NCBI RefSeq assembly: GCF_013408245.1
Contig: NZ_JACBYS010000001.1
Span: 2,604,001-2,668,000, forward strand
DNA from: Duganella sp. 1224
Lineage (GTDB): Bacteria; Pseudomonadota; Gammaproteobacteria; Burkholderiales; Burkholderiaceae_D
Length of the DNA: 64,000 bases
Reading direction: 5' to 3'
The position numbers were made by a program, and so were the translations under genes. Positions within the stretch are counted from its first letter, which is position 1; every line of letters begins with the position of its first letter. The notes beneath the pieces were generated by a model. The model was given only the letters and a program-made list of their open reading frames with translations. It searched no databases and was not told the origin of the DNA. This document shows positions 54,570-63,490 of this stretch, in pieces.

Positions 54570-55565
54570 CTATTTTTTCGCGGTCCACAGCCGCAGCGTG
54601 TAGCCGCCGCCCGGCATGCCGCGGCACATCGGACCGTCGGACGCCTCCAGCAGCTGGAAGCCTTCGGCCGTCCACAGCCAGCGGTGAAAACTGCCGCAAT
54701 CGCCGATGCCGCGCCCCTTGCCGAACGAGCCCAGCACGCCGTTGTCGAACGACGGATTGAGGATCTCGTCACGCGGCTGGCCGCTGGCCGCCGGCAACTT
54801 GAGCTGCACCGGCGCGTATGGCTTGCGGTCGTTGACGCGCCAGAGTGTGAACGAAGACTGATACGCGCCGCGCCCGCATTCGCGCAGCACCAGCAGCTGC
54901 GTGGCCGACAGCCGGTGCACCTCGCTGAACGAGTCGGTGTTGAGATCATCGCTGCAATCGCCCAGCGGAATGGCCTTGAGCAACTGCGGCAGCAAGGCGG
55001 CATCGCTGGCGCGCGGCCTGGGCACGGGCGCGGCGCGCAGTTGCGGCGCCGGCAGCGCTGCCGGGACGGTGCTGGCCGGCTTGTCGCCCGGACGCGCCAG
55101 CGCGGTCACGGTGCCGATGCGGCCCTGCAGATCGTCGATCTTCAGCAGCGCCGCGTTCAAGCCGGCCAGCGACAGCAGCCACTGGTGCTTGCCGTCGGAC
55201 ACCTGCGCCGCGTCCGCCTTCTTCATGGCCGGCAGCAGGCGGGCGATCTGCGCCGCCGTCAGGTCTTCCTGGATGCCGCTGATGACGACATCGCCGACGC
55301 GGATGGTCAGCAGGCCGGTGTCGTCGGCCGACATGGCGCTCAGCTTGGCCTGCAGCGGCGCGCTGCCGCCGCCATCGCGGCCCAGCCACAGCGACACCGC
55401 CGGCTCGGCGTCCTCGGCCTGGTAGCCGACGACATCGCAATGGCGCGTGTTGTCGCAGCCCACCGCCCAGTCCTTGAAGCTGAACTGCTGCTGCGCCTGC
55501 ACCTGCGACGCAACGGCCAGGCTCAGGCCGAAGCAGGCGCCCAGCGCCAGCAGCGAACGGCGCAT
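54570..55565 (-). CDS. DUF1176-family exported protein
   Basis: 331 aa. Signal peptide ([20 protein letters not shown]), then FSFKDWAVGCDNTRHCDVVG, the DUF1176 start with its Cys pair. A Pro/Ala-rich linker near residue 180 separates it from a second region with SDDLNTDSF, LLVLRECGRGAYQSSFTLW and FHRWLWTAEGFQLLE. Function unknown; members are often annotated as periplasmic proteins. Its ATG overlaps the orn stop by one base (TAATG). Confidence 0.85.
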   Translation of the reverse strand: MRRSLLALGACFGLSLAVASQVQAQQQFSFKDWAVGCDNTRHCDVVGYQAEDAEPAVSLWLGRDGGGSAPLQAKLSAMSADDTGLLTIRVGDVVISGIQEDLTAAQIARLLPAMKKADAAQVSDGKHQWLLSLAGLNAALLKIDDLQGRIGTVTALARPGDKPASTVPAALPAPQLRAAPVPRPRASDAALLPQLLKAIPLGDCSDDLNTDSFSEVHRLSATQLLVLRECGRGAYQSSFTLWRVNDRKPYAPVQLKLPAASGQPRDEILNPSFDNGVLGSFGKGRGIGDCGSFHRWLWTAEGFQLLEASDGPMCRGMPGGGYTLRLWTAKK

Positions 55566-56152
55566 TACAGCTTGATGAAGTGCTCGCGGTAGTACTTGAG
55601 CTCTTCGATCGATTCCACGATGTCGGCCAGCGCGGTGTGCTTCTGCGCCTTCTTGAAGCCGCTGACCATATCCGGCTTCCAGCGCTTGCCCAGTTCCTTC
55701 AGCGTCGACACGTCGATATTCCGGTAATGGAAGAAAGCCTCCAGCTTCGGCATGTAGCGCACCATGAAGCGGCGGTCCTGGCCGATGGTGTTGCCGCACA
55801 TCGGCGCCTTGCCCTTCGGCACCCACTGCTTCATGAACTTGATCAGCTCTTCTTCCGCCTCGGCCTCGGTGACGGTCGATGCCTTGACCCGGTCGACCAG
55901 GCCCGAGCGGCCGTGCGTGCCCTTGTTCCAGGCGTCCATCTTGTCCAGCGTCTCGTCCGACTGGTGGATGGCGAACACCGGGCCCTCGGCCAGCACGTTC
56001 AGGTGCATGTCGGTGATCACCATCGCCACCTCGATGATGCGGTCGGTGTCCGGCTCCAGGCCGGTCATTTCCATGTCCACCCACACCAGGTTGAATTCGT
56101 TCTGGCGCGGCGTGGCGGCGCCACCTTCTGGCAATGCAGTAGCTTGTGACAT
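55565..56152 (-). CDS. orn: Oligoribonuclease
   Basis: Removes 2-5-nt RNAs left by other RNases and the linear dinucleotides from c-di-GMP breakdown; cytosolic. 195 aa. DEDDh motifs: [23 protein letters not shown], and the His-x4-Asp in HTALADI. The N-terminus carries about 18 extra residues before the first strand. Followed by DUF1176 in overlap. Divergent from the M48 protease gene, with a 56-nt spacer. Confidence 0.97.
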   Translation of the reverse strand: MSQATALPEGGAATPRQNEFNLVWVDMEMTGLEPDTDRIIEVAMVITDMHLNVLAEGPVFAIHQSDETLDKMDAWNKGTHGRSGLVDRVKASTVTEAEAEEELIKFMKQWVPKGKAPMCGNTIGQDRRFMVRYMPKLEAFFHYRNIDVSTLKELGKRWKPDMVSGFKKAQKHTALADIVESIEELKYYREHFIKL

Positions 56153-56208
56153 AATTCTCTTCTCTTGGCTAAATTAATCCGAATCTGCCATTTTCTCACA
56201 GGCACAGA

Positions 56209-57477
56209 ATGTATTCACTCGCGTTTTCGATTTTGTTCGTATCTTTCATCATTTTGACGCTGCTGGTGCGCTTCTGGCTGGCCGCGCGCCAATTGCGCCA
56301 CGTGCTGGCCCACCGCCACGCGGTGCCGGCGGAATTTGCTGAAAAGATACCACTGGCGGCCCACCAGAAGGCTGCCGACTACACCGTCGCGCGCACCAAG
56401 TACGGCCTGCTGACGCTGATGGTCAACACGCTGGTGCTGCTCGGCTTCACGCTGCTGGGCGGACTGCAGTGGCTGTCGCTGCAGATTTTCCAGCTGACCG
56501 GCCCCGGCATGGTCTACCAGCTGGCGCTGCTGGCGGCGTTCGCGCTGATCTCCGGCCTGATCGACCTGCCGTTCGACTACTACAAGCAGTTCGGCCTGGA
56601 GCAGCGCTTCGGCTTCAACAAGATGGGCAAGGGCCTGTTCTTCAAGGACATGGCGATCTCGACGGCCATCGGCGCCGCCCTCGGCCTGCCGCTGGCGTGG
56701 GTGATCCTGACGCTGATGGCCCAGGCCGGCGACCTGTGGTGGGTGTACGCGTGGCTGGTGTGGACCGGCTTCCAGCTGCTGATGATGGCGCTGGCGCCGA
56801 ACCTGATCCTGCCGCTGTTCAACAAGTTCACGCCGCTGGCCGACGAGGCGCTGAAAAGCCGCATCGAGGCGCTGATCAAGCGCGTCGGCTTTGCCTCGCG
56901 CGGCCTGTTCGTCATGGACGGCTCCAAGCGCAGCGCCCACGGCAACGCCTATTTCTCCGGCTTCGGCGCCACCAAGCGCATCGTCTTCTTCGACACGCTG
57001 CTGGCGCGCCTGCAGCCGCAGGAAATCGAGGCGGTGCTGGCGCACGAGCTGGGCCACTTCAAGCTCAAGCACATCGTCAAGCGCATGGCCATGCTGTTCG
57101 TGCTGTCGCTGGGCTTCATGGCGGTGCTCGGCTACCTGAAGCAGCAGCCGTGGTTCTACGACGGCCTCGGCGTCAACCCGCTGCTGCTGCCGGGCCAGGC
57201 CAACGACGCCATGGCGTTGCTGCTGTTCCTGCTGGTGCTGCCGGTGTTCACCTTCCTGTTCGCGCCGCTGGCCTCGCTCGGCTCGCGCAAGCACGAATTC
57301 GAGGCCGACGCCTTCGCCGCCCGCCACACCGACGCCCGCGACCTGGTGTCGGCGCTGGTCAAGATGTACGAGGACAACGCCTCGACGCTGACACCCGACC
57401 CGCTGCACTCGGCGTTCTACGACTCGCACCCGCCGGCCAGCGTGCGCATCCGCCAACTGAAACTGGCGGCCGCATGA
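56209..57477 (+). CDS. Ste24-like M48 metalloprotease
   Basis: 422 aa. A multi-pass membrane protein (about seven helices) with the zinc site AVLAHELGHFKLKHI (HExxH) near residue 282. The third ligand Glu is in RKHEFEADAFAARHT. It matches the CAAX protease Ste24 type, present in bacteria as a membrane-protein quality-control or signal-processing protease. Its stop overlaps the pterin dehydratase start (ATGA). Bacterial substrates are largely unknown. Confidence 0.94.
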   Translation: MYSLAFSILFVSFIILTLLVRFWLAARQLRHVLAHRHAVPAEFAEKIPLAAHQKAADYTVARTKYGLLTLMVNTLVLLGFTLLGGLQWLSLQIFQLTGPGMVYQLALLAAFALISGLIDLPFDYYKQFGLEQRFGFNKMGKGLFFKDMAISTAIGAALGLPLAWVILTLMAQAGDLWWVYAWLVWTGFQLLMMALAPNLILPLFNKFTPLADEALKSRIEALIKRVGFASRGLFVMDGSKRSAHGNAYFSGFGATKRIVFFDTLLARLQPQEIEAVLAHELGHFKLKHIVKRMAMLFVLSLGFMAVLGYLKQQPWFYDGLGVNPLLLPGQANDAMALLLFLLVLPVFTFLFAPLASLGSRKHEFEADAFAARHTDARDLVSALVKMYEDNASTLTPDPLHSAFYDSHPPASVRIRQLKLAAA

Positions 57478-57812
57478 CGACCACCGTCGCCGCGCTGCTG
57501 GCCGCGCGCAGCCGTCCGCAAACGGCGGCGCTGGACGCGGCCGCCGCCGCGCGCCTGCTGGCGCTGCTGCCGGACTGGTCGCTCGACGGCGGCCGGCTGA
57601 CGCGCAGCTTCGGCTTCCGCAACCACTATCGCACCATGGCCTTCGTCAACGCCGTGGCTTACCTCAGCCACAACGAAGACCACCACCCTGAAATGACCGT
57701 CACCTACAACACCTGCGTGCTGCGCTACGCCACCCACTCGGCCCACGGCCTGACCGACAACGACTTCATCTGCGCCGCCAAGGCCGGCGCGCTGTACGAG
57801 GCGCAGGCATGA
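57474..57812 (+). CDS. Pterin-4a-carbinolamine dehydratase
   Basis: 112 aa. HHP motif in [15 protein letters not shown] and the later [18 protein letters not shown] identify the DCoH/PCD family, which recycles pterin after aromatic amino-acid hydroxylases. No phenylalanine hydroxylase gene is adjacent. The start overlaps the protease stop and its own stop overlaps rsgA (ATGA in both), so it is an operon member. The DUF-like extra 20 N-terminal residues are Ala-rich. Confidence 0.93.
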   Translation: MTTTVAALLAARSRPQTAALDAAAAARLLALLPDWSLDGGRLTRSFGFRNHYRTMAFVNAVAYLSHNEDHHPEMTVTYNTCVLRYATHSAHGLTDNDFICAAKAGALYEAQA

Positions 57813-58711
57813 GCGCACAGCGCACCGCCGTCATCATCGCCGCCCACGGCCGCCACTACCTGGCCGAGTCGGACGGCCGCAAGCTGCAGTGCGTCACGCG
57901 CGGCAAGAAGACCAACGTGGCGGTGGGCGACATCGTCCACATCACGCTGACCTCGCCCGACCAGGGCGTGATCGACCAGATCGCGGAACGCAAGACGCTG
58001 CTGTACCGCTCGGACCAGTACAAGTCCAAGCTGCTGGCGGCCAACCTGACGCAGCTGTTCATCGTCGTCGCCACCGAGCCCGGCTTCACCGACGACCTGG
58101 TGTCGCGCGCGCTGGTGGCGGCCGAGGCGGCCGGCATCCAGGCCCACCTGATCCTCAACAAGACCGACGTCGCCGAGGCCCTGCCGCGCACCCGCGAACG
58201 GGTGGCGCCGTACGCCGCGCTAGGCTACCCGGTGCACGAGGTGTCGGCCACCGCCCGCCCGGAGGAGGCGGTGGCCACGCTGCGGCCGCTGCTGGCCGGC
58301 CAGTCGTCGATCCTGATCGGCCAGTCCGGCATGGGCAAGTCCTCGCTGATCAACCTGCTGGTGCCGGAGGCCGACATCGCCACCCGCGAAATCTCGGCCG
58401 CGCTGGACACCGGCAAGCACACCACCACCTTCACCCGGCTGTACACGCTGCCGGACCTGGGGCCGGACGCCGCGATCATCGATTCGCCGGGCTTCCAGGA
58501 ATTCGGCCTCTACCATCTGACCGAGGGCATGCTGGAGCGCGCCTTTGTAGAATTTGCGCCGTACCTGGGCCACTGCAAGTTCTACAACTGCCGCCACCTG
58601 ATCGAACCGCAATGCGCGGTGCTGGCCGCGGTCGAGGCAGGCAAGATCGCCAAAATGCGCCACACGCTGTACGCACAACTATTGCACGAGTCATCACAGA
58701 CACTGTATTAA
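57809..58711 (+). CDS. rsgA: RsgA, ribosome small-subunit GTPase
   Basis: Circularly permuted GTPase that proof-reads late 30S maturation. 300 aa. The OB domain covers about 1-80. G4 is LILNKTD, G1 is [14 protein letters not shown] and G3 is DSPGF. The zinc motif is [16 protein letters not shown]. Size slightly below the E. coli protein. Start overlaps the pterin dehydratase stop. It ends 50 nt before the TPR kinase gene. Confidence 0.96.
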   Translation: MSAQRTAVIIAAHGRHYLAESDGRKLQCVTRGKKTNVAVGDIVHITLTSPDQGVIDQIAERKTLLYRSDQYKSKLLAANLTQLFIVVATEPGFTDDLVSRALVAAEAAGIQAHLILNKTDVAEALPRTRERVAPYAALGYPVHEVSATARPEEAVATLRPLLAGQSSILIGQSGMGKSSLINLLVPEADIATREISAALDTGKHTTTFTRLYTLPDLGPDAAIIDSPGFQEFGLYHLTEGMLERAFVEFAPYLGHCKFYNCRHLIEPQCAVLAAVEAGKIAKMRHTLYAQLLHESSQTLY

Positions 58712-58761
58712 TTACAAGCTTGCGTCTATAATGCCTTGGAGCAAGTATCCTGGGGAAGCCG

Positions 58762-61593
58762 ATGGACATGTTTGCGCTGGACGACGCGTTAGCCGACTGG
58801 GAGGCCACCCTGCCGTCCCAGCGGGGGCCGGCGCGCCTGCCGACGCTGCTGCCGCTGGCCTGGCATCTGCGCCAGCGCGACACCCCGCGCGCGCTGCAAC
58901 TGGCGGCCGAGGCGCAGGCGCTGCTGGACCAGGCCGCCCTCCCCGCTGACGATCAGGCCGCGCTGGCGGCGCGCCTGCAACTGGTGCAGGCCGAGGCCGC
59001 GTGGCTGGCCGGCCAGCTGGCCGCCGCCGACGACCTGGCCGTGCAGGCCGGCCAGCGCTTCGCCGCGCTGCGCCTGCAACTGGGCTGCGCCGACGCCCAC
59101 TGGCTGCGCGCCTGGATCGCCATCGACCACGGCCACCACGACCGCGCCGAAACCGAACTGGAACAGATGGCCGCCGCCGCCCGCGCCGCCGGCGACCTGC
59201 AGCGCTGCGCCATTGCCGACGCCGTCAACGCCCGCTGGGCCGTGCTGCGCGACCTGCCCAGCGCGCAACAGCGCTGGGGCCAGCGCTTCACCCCGGCCGA
59301 GGAAAACCAGCCCGGCGTGGCCAGCTGGATCTACGACTACTACGGCATCGCCGCCAGCCAGGTCAGCGACTTCGGCGCCGCCGCCGGCCACAACCTGCAC
59401 TGCTACGAAGCGGCGCTGGAAACCGGCCAGCTGCGCATGGCCATCACCGCCGCCATCAACATCGGCCTCGACTTCACCGCGCTGAACGACCACGAGGCCG
59501 CGCTGGAATGGATGGAGAGCGCGCTGGAGCTGGCGCGCCCGGCCGGCTGGCCGCGCAGCATCGGCGCCTGCCTGACCCACACCGCCGACAGCCTGCGCCG
59601 CCTCGGCCGGCTGGACGCCGCCGCCGAGCTGCTGCAGGAGGCAATGCAGATCCTGGCGCCGCTGGCCGGCGCCCGCAGCTACGCCACCGCGCTGCAATAC
59701 CGCGGCGACCTCGCGCTCGACCAGGGCAATTACGCGGTGGCGCTGGACGCCTTCCGCCAGCTGGCCGCGCGCGGCGACGCGCTCGGCCACGCCGACTTCC
59801 AGAGCATCGCCCGCCGCGGCCAGGCGCACGCGCTGTGCTTCCTCGACCGGCCGCAGGACGCGCTGTTCATGGCGCAGCAGGCCGCCACGCTGGCGCAAGC
59901 GCAGGCCGACCGCTACCAGCAGGTGGCGGCGCTGCGCGTGATGTCGCTGATCCACTTGCGCCATCCGCTGCCGCCGCCGCCCGGCATGACCGAGCCCAAC
60001 GCCACGCTGCACTTCCTGCACCAGGCGCTGGCCGTGGCCGGCCACATCAACGGCTACACGCTGCCGGCCGACCTGCACGAGGCGCTGGCGCGCGAATACG
60101 CGCTGATCGGCGACTACCGCCAGGCCTACTTCGCCGCCCAGCAGGCGGCCGCCGCGCGCGCCCAGACCCACAGCCAGGACGCCACCAACCGCGCCATCGC
60201 CATGCAGGTGCAGCACCAGACCGAGCACGCGCGCGCGGCCGGCTTCCACCACCGTGAACTGGCGGCGTCCGAGGCGCGCCGCATCGAGCTGCTGCAGCAG
60301 ACCACCGCCACGCTGGAACGGCTGTCCGTGATCGGCCAGGAAATCACCACCCACCTCGATGCCGGCGCCGTGTTCCAGGCGCTGTACCGCCACGTCCAGG
60401 CGCTGCTGCCGGCCGACTCGCTGGCCATCTACATGTGCGACCCCGGCTGCGACACCATCAGCCGCGTGTTCGGCATGGAAAACGGCCAGCCGCTGGCCAG
60501 CAACACCATCAACGTCGACAACCCGCGCGCCAACGCCGCCCGCAGCCTGCGCGAGCGCGCCGAAATCTACGTGCCCGACGCCGGCCCGGACGACATCTTC
60601 CTCGCCCCCGGCACGCAGCTGATGGCCAGCGCGCTGTACGTGCCGCTGCTGGTGGGCGAGCGCGTGCTGGGCGTGATGACAGTGCAGAGCCGCCAGCCGC
60701 AGGCCTACGGCGAGCGCGAGCGGCTGATTTTCCGCACGTTGTGCGCTTACGGCGCCATCGCGCTGGACAACGCCGAAGCCTATCGCCAGCTGAAGGATGC
60801 GCAGACCCAGCTGGTATCGCAGGAAAAGCTGGCGGCGCTGGGATCGCTGATGGCCGGCGTCGCGCACGAGCTGAACACGCCGATCGGCAACAGCCTGCTG
60901 ATCGCCAGCACCTTGCTGCAAAAAACCGAGGAACTGGAAGCGCAGATGAACGGCAGCGGCCTGAAACGCTCGGCGCTGGCGGCCTACCTGGACGACGCCC
61001 GCAAGGCGCACGAGCTGGTGATGCGCGGGCTGACCAGCGCGGCCAACCTGGTCAACAGCTTCAAGCAGGTGGCGGTGGACCGCACCACCGAGCAGCGGCG
61101 CGAATTCAACCTGGCGCAGGTGTCGCACGAGGTGATCGCCACCATGATGAACCGCATCCGCGCCGCCAGCCACCGCATCGAGGTCGACGTGCCGGACTCG
61201 GTGATGATGGACAGCTATCCGGGGCCATACGGCCAGGTGATCGCCAACTTCATCAACAACGCCCTGCTGCACGCGTTCGAGCGCGAGGACAACGGCAGCA
61301 TGTGGCTGCGCGCCCACGCGCCGGCGGACGGCCGGGTGCAGATCAGCTTCCGCGACAACGGCAGCGGCATCGCGCCGGAGCACATGTCGCGCATCTTCGA
61401 CCCGTTCTTCACCACCAAGCTGGGCCAGGGCGGCAGCGGCCTGGGGCTATCGATCAGCTACAACATCGTGACCTCGCTGATGGGCGGCCTGATCACCGTG
61501 CACAGCTCGCGCGACGGCACCACCTTCACCCTCGACCTGCCGCTGACCGCCCCCGCCAACCAGACCGCCGCCACCGCGCAGATCTATCACTAG
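58762..61593 (+). CDS. TPR-GAF hybrid sensor histidine kinase
   Basis: 943 aa, no signal peptide or membrane helix, so a cytosolic sensor. The first 500 residues are tetratricopeptide-like helices (AMTAAINIGLDFTALNDHEA region). A GAF domain follows at about 525-680 (ALYRHVQALLPADSLAIYM; ERVLGVMTVQSRQPQAYGE). The kinase has H-box GVAHELNTPIGNSLL, N-box VIANFINNALLHAF and G-boxes DNGSGIAP and GGSGLGLSISYN. No response regulator is adjacent. It may serve a remote receiver; the input of the TPR part is unknown. Confidence 0.93.
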   Translation: MDMFALDDALADWEATLPSQRGPARLPTLLPLAWHLRQRDTPRALQLAAEAQALLDQAALPADDQAALAARLQLVQAEAAWLAGQLAAADDLAVQAGQRFAALRLQLGCADAHWLRAWIAIDHGHHDRAETELEQMAAAARAAGDLQRCAIADAVNARWAVLRDLPSAQQRWGQRFTPAEENQPGVASWIYDYYGIAASQVSDFGAAAGHNLHCYEAALETGQLRMAITAAINIGLDFTALNDHEAALEWMESALELARPAGWPRSIGACLTHTADSLRRLGRLDAAAELLQEAMQILAPLAGARSYATALQYRGDLALDQGNYAVALDAFRQLAARGDALGHADFQSIARRGQAHALCFLDRPQDALFMAQQAATLAQAQADRYQQVAALRVMSLIHLRHPLPPPPGMTEPNATLHFLHQALAVAGHINGYTLPADLHEALAREYALIGDYRQAYFAAQQAAAARAQTHSQDATNRAIAMQVQHQTEHARAAGFHHRELAASEARRIELLQQTTATLERLSVIGQEITTHLDAGAVFQALYRHVQALLPADSLAIYMCDPGCDTISRVFGMENGQPLASNTINVDNPRANAARSLRERAEIYVPDAGPDDIFLAPGTQLMASALYVPLLVGERVLGVMTVQSRQPQAYGERERLIFRTLCAYGAIALDNAEAYRQLKDAQTQLVSQEKLAALGSLMAGVAHELNTPIGNSLLIASTLLQKTEELEAQMNGSGLKRSALAAYLDDARKAHELVMRGLTSAANLVNSFKQVAVDRTTEQRREFNLAQVSHEVIATMMNRIRAASHRIEVDVPDSVMMDSYPGPYGQVIANFINNALLHAFEREDNGSMWLRAHAPADGRVQISFRDNGSGIAPEHMSRIFDPFFTTKLGQGGSGLGLSISYNIVTSLMGGLITVHSSRDGTTFTLDLPLTAPANQTAATAQIYH

Positions 61594-61641
61594 CCCGCGA
61601 AATATCAACTGTACTGCGCACCTCATGGGGTCATCTCAGCA

Positions 61642-62544
61642 TCAGTCAGGGCCGGTGAGTCCCCGATAATTTCCTTTCGCTTGTTGAATTAAAAGCGTTG
61701 TGGCACCAATCAGCCAGCCAAGAATGAAACTGATGCCATAGCCTGCCAGCGGCACCGGGAACGCGCCGTACAACCAGGCGAAGCCGGACACCAAAAAGTA
61801 CGCGCTCAAGGCCACCGCCGCCGGCCGCTGGTTGACGTCATTCGCCACAGCCAACGGGCTGAGGGATGTGAGCAATAAGCAGAGCCCGCCGCCCAAGGCC
61901 AGCAGGGGCGACACGTCCGCAGCCAGCTGAAAAATACCCTCGACGTGAGGCACGGCGGCAAGCGGATCTGGCCTGCTGGCGCAGATCAGCAAGGCAAGCA
62001 ATGCGACTGGTGCGATCCAGACCAGCGATCGCCATCTGCGCTGCGCCAGAGCCCACATGACGGCCGCGGCGATCAAGCCTGTCAACTGTGACATGTCCGG
62101 CTGCCACGCCAGCATGGCCGCCATCGCTAGCGCGGCCAGCGCATATCCCGGCCGCCCGTGCATGCGGCAGCCGCGATCCATGAGTACGATTGCAGCGGGC
62201 ATGATGAGCGCTGCAATATTCAGCAGCACAGGACCGACCGCGAGCCAGCGATGCACGCCTGACTGATGGGGCCCCACCAGGATGCTCAGCGCGAGCGCGG
62301 CGATCATCACCACCAGCAACCACGGTGGCGGCATGCGCCACCTGCGCAATCGCGCGCACAGTGCGACTGTAACGCACCACATCACCGGATTACGCAACCA
62401 TAAACTCGGCCCTGCGCCGGTGGCGATGATCGCCACCGTGCCTGCCAGGACCGTCAGGCCGGAGCACACCACAAACATGAGCTGAAAACGGCGCTCCTGA
62501 CTGGAGCAGGCCTTCGATCCATCCGGGTTGGGAAACGCAGTCAT
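61642..62544 (-). CDS. Multi-pass membrane protein, remotely SEDS-like
   Basis: 300 aa with eight or nine membrane segments. Two short motifs recall FtsW/RodA: GVHRWLAVGPVLLNIAALIM resembles the RWL-x-G region before the PSE site, and LAWQPDMSQLTGLIAAAVMW resembles QPDLGT. The Pro-Ser-Glu triad itself is missing. It is about 70-100 residues shorter than normal SEDS proteins, so activity as a glycosyltransferase is doubtful. GC is somewhat lower than neighbours. Not recognised otherwise. Confidence 0.5.
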   Translation of the reverse strand: MTAFPNPDGSKACSSQERRFQLMFVVCSGLTVLAGTVAIIATGAGPSLWLRNPVMWCVTVALCARLRRWRMPPPWLLVVMIAALALSILVGPHQSGVHRWLAVGPVLLNIAALIMPAAIVLMDRGCRMHGRPGYALAALAMAAMLAWQPDMSQLTGLIAAAVMWALAQRRWRSLVWIAPVALLALLICASRPDPLAAVPHVEGIFQLAADVSPLLALGGGLCLLLTSLSPLAVANDVNQRPAAVALSAYFLVSGFAWLYGAFPVPLAGYGISFILGWLIGATTLLIQQAKGNYRGLTGPD

Positions 62545-62722
62545 ATTTTCTTCCGCACGTGACGGTCAGCCGACGGCCGACCTTGGCATTACATTGAGAA
62601 TAACAGATTGCCTCCGTGCAAACTCATCAATTTTGCCTACACATGAACTTTTCACATGTTGTCGGGAATATACGGTTTGCGCGCCCAAGGCCGCTTCCTA
62701 CAACCACATCCGGAAGACCACC

Positions 62723-63343
62723 ATGAAAAAAATGTTCCTGAAAGCGATTACCGCCACTGCCCTCGCCGCCGCAGGCAACGCCTACGCCGTGTCCGACGCG
62801 GCCAACGACTTCCTGTCGGTCTACACCGGCAGCCATGACGCGGCGTTTGATGTGCTGTCGGCCGACGTCGCCTACAACGCCGCGACCAACGAGTTTGTTT
62901 TCCGTACCACCACCGCCGGCCCGATCGCTGGCGTGGCCGGCGCCGCCTATGTGTTCGGCCTTGATGTCGGTGGCTCGACCAACGCGCCGTTCGCCTCGGT
63001 CGGCCTGCCAGGCGTGACGTTCAACGCCACCGTCACGCTGCGCGCCGACGGCACCGGCAACGCCGGCGCCAACGCCATCAGCACCCACATCGTTGGCGAC
63101 CAGATCTTCTCCACCGTGTCGGCCGCGCTGCTGCCGTCGAAGGGCCTGGCGCCGAAGGATTACACCTGGACCGTGTGGTCGATCGACAGCCGCGTGGCCG
63201 GCCCCGGCCGCCTGGCCGACTTCGCGCCCAACGCCAACATCACCGTCAGCGCCGTGCCGGAGGCCGACACCTACGCCATGCTGATGGCTGGCCTCGGCAT
63301 GCTGGGCATGGTGGCCCGCCGCCGTTCGCGCAAGGGGGCGTGA
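62723..63343 (+). CDS. PEP-CTERM-type sorting protein, second copy
   Basis: 206 aa from ATG 62723. Signal peptide (MKKMFLKAITATALAAAGNA to YA), then a beta-rich domain of about 150 residues rich in Ala, Thr and Asn. The C-terminus is VPEADTYAMLMAGLGMLGMV followed by ARRRSRKGA. That is the PEP-CTERM layout with PEA in place of PEP, seen in this family group. It should be handled by the same exosortase as the protein at 13350. Passenger domain unassigned. Confidence 0.8.
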   Translation: MKKMFLKAITATALAAAGNAYAVSDAANDFLSVYTGSHDAAFDVLSADVAYNAATNEFVFRTTTAGPIAGVAGAAYVFGLDVGGSTNAPFASVGLPGVTFNATVTLRADGTGNAGANAISTHIVGDQIFSTVSAALLPSKGLAPKDYTWTVWSIDSRVAGPGRLADFAPNANITVSAVPEADTYAMLMAGLGMLGMVARRRSRKGA

Positions 63344-63393
63344 GTTCCAACTGACAGCGTGCGCGATGGCGCCTGTGCGGGCACCGCTAAGTG

Positions 63394-63407
63394 CCTGTCT
63401 AGACAGG
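63394..63407. promoter_or_regulatory. 14-bp palindrome upstream of argF
   Basis: CCTGTCTAGACAGG is a perfect palindrome, about 85 bp ahead of argF. A TATAAT lies at 63447-63452. It is not an ArgR box (no TGAAT half-sites). Confidence 0.4.
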
Positions 63408-63490
63408 ATATTCTGCGGTAATTAGCCCTACTCGCCGAATTGCCTTTATAATTGATCGGCTAAGCCGTAGCCATTCTGTCAGTTGTCATT

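Noticed and set aside
58789..61383. 864-aa minus-strand ORF under the TPR-GAF kinase
   Set aside because: Antisense shadow; the plus strand has complete kinase motifs.
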